Positions 25,075 through 33,217 of a DNA stretch of 64,000 nt are shown piece by piece. The position numbers and the translations under genes were made by a program. The stretch comes from Burkholderiales bacterium 8X (GTDB lineage: Bacteria; Pseudomonadota; Gammaproteobacteria; Burkholderiales; Burkholderiaceae_C), in the NCBI GenBank assembly GCA_902506565.1, contig LR732703.1:870030-934029 (forward strand), written 5' to 3'. The notes beneath the pieces are model-generated. The model made no database searches. It was not told where the DNA came from and saw only the letters and a program-made list of their open reading frames with translations. Each line of letters opens with the position of its first letter. Within the stretch, counting starts at the first letter, position 1.

Positions 25075-26088
25075 ATGAGACCTGCAACCGGCTCGATGAG
25101 CAATGGCGGCAATGGCCGCAACGGCGGCGATCGGGCCTGGGCGGCCGCGATGACCATCGGCGCGATCGCGCTGTGCGTGCTGCCCTTCGTGGCCAACGAT
25201 TACCTGGTGGGCACCGGGCTCACGCTCCTGATGTGGCTTGCGCTCACGCAAAGCTGGTGCGTGCTGTCGAAGATGACCGGCTACGTGTCGCTCGGCCATG
25301 TGGTGTTCTACGGGCTCGGCGCCTACCTGGTGGTGGTGAGCTGGCAACAGGTGCCGCTGGTGCTGGCGGTGCTGGCGGCCGGCGTGCTGGCGGCAGCCTT
25401 CGCGGCGCTGGTCGGGCTGCCGGTGCTGCGGGTGCGCGGCCCCTACTTCGTGATCCTGACCTTCGGGCTGGCGGAACTGGTCAAGTACAGCATCATGGCC
25501 GCGGAATCTGCCAGCGGAACCGCCAGCCGGATCCTCTTCGGCACGCCGGACATCATGGTGGTGTACTTCGCGATGTTCGTACTCGCGCTGCTCGCGACCT
25601 TGCTGCTCACCCTGGTCAGCCGATCGCGCTTCGGCCAGGGTCTTCGATCGCTGCGCGAGAACGAGGAAGCGGCCGAGACCTTGGGCGTGCCGGTGGTGCG
25701 CTTCAAGCTGATCGCGTTCGTGCTGTCGGCGGCCATACCCGGCATGGTCGGCGCGGTGATGGCGCTGCGCTCCACCTACTTCGTGGTCGGCGGCGTGTTC
25801 GACCCGATGATCTCGATCACCGTGATCGCGATGGCGATCCTCGGCGGCGGCGACAACGCCCGCGGGCCGGTCCTCGGCGTGGTGTTCCTCTTCGCGGTGC
25901 AGGAGCTGCTGTGGACCCAGGCACCGCTGCTCTACATGATCATCCTCGGCATCATCCTGATCACCTTCGTGGTGGTGCTGCCGAACGGCATCGTCGGCTG
26001 GGCCGAGGCACGTGGCCGCAAGAGGCGGCTGGCGACGCTTTCCTCGAGTGACCGGTCCGCCGACGGCCAGGCGGAGCGCCCGCGATGA
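25075..26088 (+). CDS. LIV-type ABC transporter permease (LivM-like, first system)
   Basis: 337 aa with eight to ten hydrophobic segments; the GYVSLGHVVFYGLGAY motif and RSLRENEEAAETLGVPV coupling helix are LivM hallmarks. The ATG overlaps nothing and lies one base after LivH; an in-frame ATG eight codons in is an alternative start. The 3' end overlaps LivG by four bases. Confidence 0.92.
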   Translation: MRPATGSMSNGGNGRNGGDRAWAAAMTIGAIALCVLPFVANDYLVGTGLTLLMWLALTQSWCVLSKMTGYVSLGHVVFYGLGAYLVVVSWQQVPLVLAVLAAGVLAAAFAALVGLPVLRVRGPYFVILTFGLAELVKYSIMAAESASGTASRILFGTPDIMVVYFAMFVLALLATLLLTLVSRSRFGQGLRSLRENEEAAETLGVPVVRFKLIAFVLSAAIPGMVGAVMALRSTYFVVGGVFDPMISITVIAMAILGGGDNARGPVLGVVFLFAVQELLWTQAPLLYMIILGIILITFVVVLPNGIVGWAEARGRKRRLATLSSSDRSADGQAERPR

Positions 26089-26812
26089 GCGCGCTGCTCG
26101 AAGTGCGCGGGCTCGGCAAGCGCTACGGCGGCCTCGTTGCGCTCGACGACGTGAGCTTCGACGTGCATGCCGGGCAGATCGTCGGCGTGATGGGCGCGAA
26201 CGGCGCAGGCAAGACCACCCTGTTCAGCCTGATCGCCGGCAACTCGCGGCCGAGCGCGGGCCGCATCGCCTTCGACGGCCAGCCGATCGTCGGGCTGCGT
26301 CCCGACCAGATCTGCCGGCGCGGCGTGGCCCGCACCTTCCAGATCGTCAAGCCCTTTCCGTCGCTCACCGTGCTCGAGAACCTGCGCACCGCCGCGATGT
26401 TCGGCCACGCCGACCTGCGCCGCCGCGCGGACGCGGATGCGTCCTCGATGCAGGTGCTCCAAGAAATCGGGCTCGCTTCGATGGCCGACCATCCGGCTTC
26501 CTCACTCACGCTTTCGGGGCAGAAGCGCCTGGAGATCGCGCGCTGCGTCGCGACCGGTGCGCGGCTCCTGCTGCTCGACGAAGTGATGGCCGGCCTGACG
26601 CCGACCGAGGTCGGCCAGATGCTGGACACGCTTCGGCACCTGCATGCGACTCGCGGGCTGACGCTCCTGGTCATCGAGCATGTGATGCGGGCGCTGATGG
26701 AGCTGTGCGAACGCATCGTGGTGCTGCATCACGGCGAGCGCATCGCCGAAGGCAGCCCAGCCGAGATCGGCGCCAACGAGAAGGTGCTGTCGGTGTACTT
26801 CGGGGCGCATGC

Positions 26813-26816
<4 letters not shown>
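26085..26816 (+). CDS. LIV-type ABC transporter ATPase (LivG-like, first system)
   Basis: 243 aa. Walker A is GANGAGKTT and Walker B LLLLDEVMAG. The signature region reads LTLSGQKRLEIARC instead of the usual LSYGQQRRLEIA. GVARTFQIVKPFPSLTVLENL is the LivG Q-loop region. One of two cytosolic ATPases of the importer. Confidence 0.92.
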
Positions 26817-27541
<725 letters not shown>

Positions 27542-27548
27542 AGGCACG

Positions 27549-27571
27549 GCGGGCGGCGTCGCTCCGCCCGC
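27549..27571. terminator. Bidirectional hairpin between LivF and the autotransporter gene
   Basis: A perfect 8-bp stem GCGGGCGG/CCGCCCGC with a seven-base loop sits in the 37-base gap of two convergent genes. No T-run follows in either direction. Confidence 0.5.
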
Positions 27572-27578
27572 ACCGTCT

Positions 27579-30500
27579 TCAGAACTTCCAGTCGAGCGCA
27601 GCCTGCGCGCCGTGGCTGCGATGCTTGCCGCTGCCGCGCCCGACATAGGACACGCCGAGCCGGAGGTTGCGGGCGAGCCGCATCTCGATGCCGGCCTCGA
27701 CCAGCATGGTGCTGCGGGTGACCGGCAGGCCGTCGGCCGAGAAGTCGTTGCCGCCGGCGAAGGCCTGCACCGATCTCTGCGTGCGATCGCCGAAGGCGCG
27801 TTGCCAGCCCACCATGCCCGAAAGCCGCAGGTCGATGCCGCTCCACGCGATCGGCATCGAGCCGCGCAGGCCGAGGGTGCCGAAGCCGAGCGATTCGTCG
27901 GCGCCGCGCACGGCCAGCGCCGCGGCACCGCCGCGCTCCGCGAAGCTGCTGTCGTGCAGCCGGACCTGCGCGTAGCCGGCGAAGGGTTCGAGCGTGCCGC
28001 TGCCGATGTCGAAGCGCTGGCCGACCTCCCCGAAAACCTGGCTGGTCCACGCGGTGCGGCTGCCCGAGAGTCGTTCCGAGAATCCGTCGAAGGTCACGCC
28101 GCGCTGGCTGTCGAGCGAGTGATGCCCTGCCGCGGCGCCGAGCCTCAGCCCGATGCCGTTCGACCAGCGCTTGCCGCCGTAGAGGGCGAAGTGATAGGTG
28201 TCTTCGTCGACGCTCGACGAGGTGCCGGGCAGGCTCTGGTTGCCGCGGGTGTAGCCACCGAGCGCGCCGATGCGCCAGTCGCCGGCGACCGGCATGTCGG
28301 CGCCGACGAAGACCGTCGTGGAATCGGACTTGACGGTGCCCGCATTGCCGTCGCCCTCGGTGCGCCCGTGCTGTCCGGTGGTGCGGGCCCACACATTGCG
28401 GCGGGCCGCCTTCGAAAGCCCATCGGTCCGCGCACCGGCGCTGCCGCCGCCGACCATTCCGTCATCGTCCGAGGCCGAGCGCAGCGAACCGAGCGCCGCA
28501 TCGCGCACGCCCAGGCTGTCCTGCATCAGCACGGTGCGGCTGCTCGCGTGCAGCTCGCCACCGAGACGCGAGAAAGCCTGGCGGGCCGAGCCTTCGTCCA
28601 GCTGGACCACCGCACCGTACAACGGGCTGAAGGCCGGCAGTGCGTCGGCCGCATCGGCGGCCGCCTGTTCGTTCGGCGTGGTCGCGACCTCGTCGAAATC
28701 CTTCTGGTTGCGCGCGAACCAGAGCCAGGCGCCCTGTGGGTCGTAGGCCATGTTGGGCGTGAGGAAGGCCATGTTCGACTGCAGGTTGTCGAAGCGGCCG
28801 GTGATCCCGCCCGCGGCATGCAGAACGCGATATCGCGCCGAAGGATCGATGCCGTTGCCATTGCCGCTGCTGCGGAGCATGACCGTGCCGCCATCGATGC
28901 GGGCCTCGCCGGACACCATGATCTCGCCATGCGTCGACGAGAAGCCCAGGTCGTAGACCGAGCCGGGCTCGAACTGCAGGTCGCCCGCCACGGCCAGGCC
29001 GCCGGCACCCGAGCGTGCCGATTGGATGCGCGCGCCCCGCCGCAGGGTGGTCGTGCCGACCTGCCCGGTGCCGCGGAGGATCGCGCCGTCCGCGACTTCC
29101 AGCGTGCCGCCGAGTGCGCCGAGCACCTCCAGCGTGCCGCTCGTCACCAGCGTGGCGCCATTGAAAGCACTGCTGTCGCCGCCGAGCGCGAGCACGCCGA
29201 CGCCCTGCTTGCGCAGCTGCCCCGACCCGCTCAGAACGTTCGCGAAGGTCGCATCCGTGGCCTGGTCGATGACGAGCGTTGCATCGTTGCGGATCGCGCC
29301 GCTGCCGAAGCTCGACGCACTGCCCACCAGCGTACCCGCCTGCACGACCGTGCCGCCGGTGTAGGTGTTGAGCGCAGACAGTGTGGTGCTGCCCGAGCCC
29401 TTGTGCAGCACGCTGCCGGTGCCGGACACGAGGCCCGGAAAGACGATCGCGTCCGACCGATCGAAGGCTAGCACGCCATGGTTGACGACGTCGGTCGCGA
29501 CATGGCCCCCGGTGCCGCCGTCGCCCAGCTGCAGCATGCCGGCCGAGATCGTGGTGCCGCCGGTGTGCGTGCTGTCCGCGGCCAGCACCAGGGTGCCTGC
29601 GCCCGCCTTGTTCAGCCCGCCCGTGCCCGACATCGCCTGCGTTGCCGTGAAGCTGTTGCCGGCGTCGACGATGTCGATGGTGCCGCCACCCGCGTCCAGC
29701 GCCAGGCCGCGCTGGGTACCGTGATAGCCGGTGCCGGTGATCCGCAGGCCGCCGCCGCGAAACACCACCGCATTGCCGGCATCGCCGAGGGCTGCATCCG
29801 AGGCGACCGACACCAGGCCAGCGCTCAGCAGATTGCCGCCGGTATAGGTATTGGCTGCGCCCAGCACCAGCTCGCCCGCGCCGGTCTTCTCGATGCCTGC
29901 GCTGCCGCCGACGATGCTGTCGATGGTTGCCTGGTAGCCCGCACTGGCGATCGTTCCGTCACCGACCACGATCGCCGGGCGATCGCCCGGCTGGTTGGAC
30001 ACCAGCGCGATCGGATCGCCCTGCAGCCGGTAGCCGTCGACCATGAACTGCATGCCGGTCGCCTGCACCGCGCCGCCGGCGGCGTCGATGGTGACCGTGC
30101 CCGCATCGCCGCCGAACACCGCGAAGGCCGCGCTCGGCTGCATCTGGTGCGTCACCTGCCCGGCAACGTCGGTCCACGCCGGCGCCGTCGCCGACCAGAC
30201 GCCGCTGCCACCGCCCATGCGAGTCGCATCCGCCGCGCCGTTGGCATTCCACAGGTTAAGCGACATGCCGGCCACGTTGACCAGGTTGATCTGCTTGGCT
30301 GCATCGAGGTACTGGAGGACCAGGCTGGTGCCGGGACGGCTGCCGAGCGTCAGACCCGAGCCGCTGCGGGCCAGGTTGCCGCCGTAGCTGAAGAGGCGGT
30401 AGAGCCCCGGCGAATAGCCGCCCATGTCGCGCACGTCGACCGTCGTGCCGGCCAGTGACAGATCGCCCGCCACCGCGATGCTGCTGCCGACGCCCGGCAC

Positions 30501-33053
30501 GTTCATGCTGTTGGAGCCGGCGCCGAGATCGATCGCCAGGCGGCTGCCCGCATCCATGACGAGCGAGCCGCCGATGCGCAAGCTGCCGGAAGCGTTGCCA
30601 TCGCCGGGGGACAGCGTGGCGGCGTTCGCGACCTGCACATCGCCACCGATGGTGCCGGTGCCACCGAGGCTCGCGCCGGCCGCCACGTCGACGGCGCCGC
30701 CCAGGCTCGCGGTCGCATGAGCCACATCGGAGCCCACCAGCAGCCGACCGGCGGCGACGCTGGTGCGGGACAAGCCGCCCGCGCCGTCGAGCCGCAGCGT
30801 GCCGGTGCCGAGCTTCGTCAACTGTCCGGCCCCGGCCAGCGCACCGTCGAAGCTGCTGTCCTGGTTGCCCGCGCCGAGCGACAACCGATGGCTTGCGCCG
30901 ATGTCGAGCGTGCCCGAGCCGGAGAGTGAATCGAGTGCGGCATCGGCGGCGAGTTCGAGGGTCGATGCGGCCGCGATGCTCATCTGCCGGCTGTTGCCGA
31001 GCCCCTGGCCGCTTGCGACGCGCAGCTTGCCGACGTTGATAGCGACCGGCCCCGCAAAGCTGTTGCTGCCCGACAGCACCACGTCGGCCGCGCCGTTCTT
31101 CACGAGTCCGCCGGCACCCGAGATGCTGCCTGCCAGCGTCGTCGCCTGCGACCCGCCGAGCGACAGCGTGCCGGCGAGCGAGATGTCGTTGGAAAGGGTC
31201 ACCGGCGCCGAGGCATCCAGCACCGTGCCGGCGCTTGCGGTCAGGCTGCCGGTACCGAGCGCCGAGTTGCTGCCGACCACCAGCCGCCCGGCTTCGAGGC
31301 TCACGCCACCGGTGAAACCGTTGGCGCCGCTCAACACCAGGTCGGCTGCACCCTGCTTGCGCAGACCGCCCGCGCCGGAGATCGGACCCGACAAGGCCAG
31401 GGCCGCGCTACCGCCGACCTGCAGCACACCGCCGCCCAGCACCACCGCGTTGGCGAGCGAGGTCGTGCTGCTCGCATCGATCGCCGTGCCGGCGGCTGCC
31501 TGCAGCGTTCCGCTGCCGAGCGCCTGATCGTTGCCGACCACCAGCCGACCGGCTTGGAGGGCGAGGCCGCCTGCGAAGCTGTTGGCGCCGGTCATCGCGA
31601 GATCGCCGGTGCCGTTCTTGACCAGGCTCCCGGCACCGGAAACCGTGCCGGCCAGCGTCAGATCCGATCGGCCGCTCAGCGTCAGCGGACCGGCGAGCGC
31701 GATGTCGTTCGACAAGGTTGCCACGGGTACGACATCGAGTACGCCGCCTTGGGCGCGCAAGGCGCCGCTGCCGGCAGCTTGCGCCTGCGCCAACCTCAAC
31801 GTGCCGGACGAGAGGTCGGTGCCGCCCAGATAGGTATTCGCACCCGCAAGCGTCAGGACGCCGCTGCCGTTCATGTGCAAGCTGCCGTTGCCGCTCAGGC
31901 TGCCGGTCAGGTCGATCGATTGGGTGCCCTGCACCGCCAGGCCGTTGCCGCTCAACTGGATGTCGTTGGCAAGGGCCAGGTTCGAGCCGGCCTCCAGCGC
32001 GCCACCGCCGGCCTGCAGCGGCCCGCTGCCGAGCACCGCGGCCGAGCCGATGCGCGTGAGGCCACCGTTGAGCGCAACGGTTCCGCTCACGAGCGGCGCA
32101 CTGCCGGCGAGGCTCCAGGTGCCGCTGTTCACCGTCAGCCGTTCGAAGTTGCGGTAGGTACCGGCTGCCAGCGTTCCATTGCCGGTGGTGCCGCTTCCGA
32201 TGCCGGTGGCCGAGTTTTGCAGCACCAGTTCGTCCTGCGTGCCGTTGCCGCCATCCACCTGGCCGGTACTCGCAAAAAGAAGGTCCAGGCCGACGAGGCC
32301 GAGCAGGTCGACACCGACGCCGCCAGCCGATGCGACCGAGGAGCCGACCACGTTGACGAAGCGATTGCTGCCGGTGCTGTTGCCGAGAGAGACGCTGCCC
32401 TCGATCGATCCGGCGTTGACGAAGCGGTTGCCCGGTGCCGAGCCTTCGAACGCGACGCGGCCCTGGATCTGCCCGCTCGCGGCATTGGTCATGTCGACCC
32501 GCGCACCGCCGTAGGCGGCCACCACCGGTGCGTCGGCGCCGAGCAGCGTCAATCCGAGCAAGGGTCTCGTTCCGATGGTGCCGGAGTTGATGAAAGTGGT
32601 GGTGCCGCCCACGCCGTTCTGCGCTGCCACGGCCATGCCATCGAGGCTGCCGAGCGACAGGCCCAGCAGCCCGGCGGTGCCGCGGATCGTGCCGGTGTTG
32701 CCGACGGTGAGATTGCTGCCGTTGCCGTTGCCGAGCACCGCGCCGGTCTTCAGCAGGCTCACGAGGCCGAGCAGGCTGGGATCGATCTCGCCGTCGTTGT
32801 TCAGCGTCAGATTGCTCCCGGTCGCCGTCAGTGCGGCGCTGCCGAGCACGGTGGTGAGGCTCGCGTTTGACTGCACCGTCAGCGTGATGCCATTGGCGTT
32901 GGTCGAATAGGAGGGTGAAAACAGCGTGGCCGGCCCGGTGCAAGTCACGCTCTGCCCGACCGCGTTGCAATCCGCGAAGGCGAACCGATGAGGAACGATG
33001 CAGAGCAAGAGGGCCGCCAGGGCGCCATAGAGCTTGCCGAGATTGCAGGTCAC
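27579..33053 (-). CDS. Type V (classical) autotransporter with PATR-repeat passenger
   Basis: 1824 aa. A Sec signal peptide (GALAALLLCIVPHRFAFA) leads to a Gly/Ser/Asn/Thr-rich beta-helical passenger with many passenger-associated transport repeats of the form LxGANTYxGGT. About 270 C-terminal residues form the outer-membrane beta-barrel, ending in W-K-F with the terminal aromatic residue needed for Bam recognition. The start is GTG, with AAGG eight bases upstream on the minus strand. No protease or lipase active site is evident, so an adhesin role is likely. It lies directly downstream of a haemagglutinin-like gene on the same strand. Confidence 0.9.
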   Translation of the reverse strand: MTCNLGKLYGALAALLLCIVPHRFAFADCNAVGQSVTCTGPATLFSPSYSTNANGITLTVQSNASLTTVLGSAALTATGSNLTLNNDGEIDPSLLGLVSLLKTGAVLGNGNGSNLTVGNTGTIRGTAGLLGLSLGSLDGMAVAAQNGVGGTTTFINSGTIGTRPLLGLTLLGADAPVVAAYGGARVDMTNAASGQIQGRVAFEGSAPGNRFVNAGSIEGSVSLGNSTGSNRFVNVVGSSVASAGGVGVDLLGLVGLDLLFASTGQVDGGNGTQDELVLQNSATGIGSGTTGNGTLAAGTYRNFERLTVNSGTWSLAGSAPLVSGTVALNGGLTRIGSAAVLGSGPLQAGGGALEAGSNLALANDIQLSGNGLAVQGTQSIDLTGSLSGNGSLHMNGSGVLTLAGANTYLGGTDLSSGTLRLAQAQAAGSGALRAQGGVLDVVPVATLSNDIALAGPLTLSGRSDLTLAGTVSGAGSLVKNGTGDLAMTGANSFAGGLALQAGRLVVGNDQALGSGTLQAAAGTAIDASSTTSLANAVVLGGGVLQVGGSAALALSGPISGAGGLRKQGAADLVLSGANGFTGGVSLEAGRLVVGSNSALGTGSLTASAGTVLDASAPVTLSNDISLAGTLSLGGSQATTLAGSISGAGGLVKNGAADVVLSGSNSFAGPVAINVGKLRVASGQGLGNSRQMSIAAASTLELAADAALDSLSGSGTLDIGASHRLSLGAGNQDSSFDGALAGAGQLTKLGTGTLRLDGAGGLSRTSVAAGRLLVGSDVAHATASLGGAVDVAAGASLGGTGTIGGDVQVANAATLSPGDGNASGSLRIGGSLVMDAGSRLAIDLGAGSNSMNVPGVGSSIAVAGDLSLAGTTVDVRDMGGYSPGLYRLFSYGGNLARSGSGLTLGSRPGTSLVLQYLDAAKQINLVNVAGMSLNLWNANGAADATRMGGGSGVWSATAPAWTDVAGQVTHQMQPSAAFAVFGGDAGTVTIDAAGGAVQATGMQFMVDGYRLQGDPIALVSNQPGDRPAIVVGDGTIASAGYQATIDSIVGGSAGIEKTGAGELVLGAANTYTGGNLLSAGLVSVASDAALGDAGNAVVFRGGGLRITGTGYHGTQRGLALDAGGGTIDIVDAGNSFTATQAMSGTGGLNKAGAGTLVLAADSTHTGGTTISAGMLQLGDGGTGGHVATDVVNHGVLAFDRSDAIVFPGLVSGTGSVLHKGSGSTTLSALNTYTGGTVVQAGTLVGSASSFGSGAIRNDATLVIDQATDATFANVLSGSGQLRKQGVGVLALGGDSSAFNGATLVTSGTLEVLGALGGTLEVADGAILRGTGQVGTTTLRRGARIQSARSGAGGLAVAGDLQFEPGSVYDLGFSSTHGEIMVSGEARIDGGTVMLRSSGNGNGIDPSARYRVLHAAGGITGRFDNLQSNMAFLTPNMAYDPQGAWLWFARNQKDFDEVATTPNEQAAADAADALPAFSPLYGAVVQLDEGSARQAFSRLGGELHASSRTVLMQDSLGVRDAALGSLRSASDDDGMVGGGSAGARTDGLSKAARRNVWARTTGQHGRTEGDGNAGTVKSDSTTVFVGADMPVAGDWRIGALGGYTRGNQSLPGTSSSVDEDTYHFALYGGKRWSNGIGLRLGAAAGHHSLDSQRGVTFDGFSERLSGSRTAWTSQVFGEVGQRFDIGSGTLEPFAGYAQVRLHDSSFAERGGAAALAVRGADESLGFGTLGLRGSMPIAWSGIDLRLSGMVGWQRAFGDRTQRSVQAFAGGNDFSADGLPVTRSTMLVEAGIEMRLARNLRLGVSYVGRGSGKHRSHGAQAALDWKF
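30930..31716 (-). repeat. Three ~87-residue (about 260-bp) tandem repeats in the autotransporter passenger
   Basis: Consecutive units begin LSNDIALAG, LANAVVLGG and LSNDISLAG, each continuing with SGAGxLxKxGxxDLxxSGxNxFxG, then GRLVVGxxxALGxG. DNA of the three copies aligns at spacings of about 259 and 261 bases but has diverged clearly, so these are old internal duplications within the beta-helix rather than recent slippage. Confidence 0.75.
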
Positions 33054-33217
33054 GTCGAATCCTTCGAATCGGACGGCGAACTTGCGATCCCGAAAGAAGA
33101 ATCCGCACCAAGGCCCCGTCGGCCCGAATCTCGCGCAAACGAGGTCCGCGAGGCCGCATTCCCGATTCCGAGGCGCGGCAGTACATCACGGTCGAGTTGG
33201 CGAATCCGGGCGACTAG

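Noticed and set aside
21876..25196. 1106-codon open frame on the minus strand
   Set aside because: Antisense to the hydrolase, LIV receptor and LivH genes, with composition typical of a shadow frame.
30930..31716. Recent DNA duplication or mobile element
   Set aside because: The three units are in frame, diverged and confined to the passenger; no transposase or terminal repeats.
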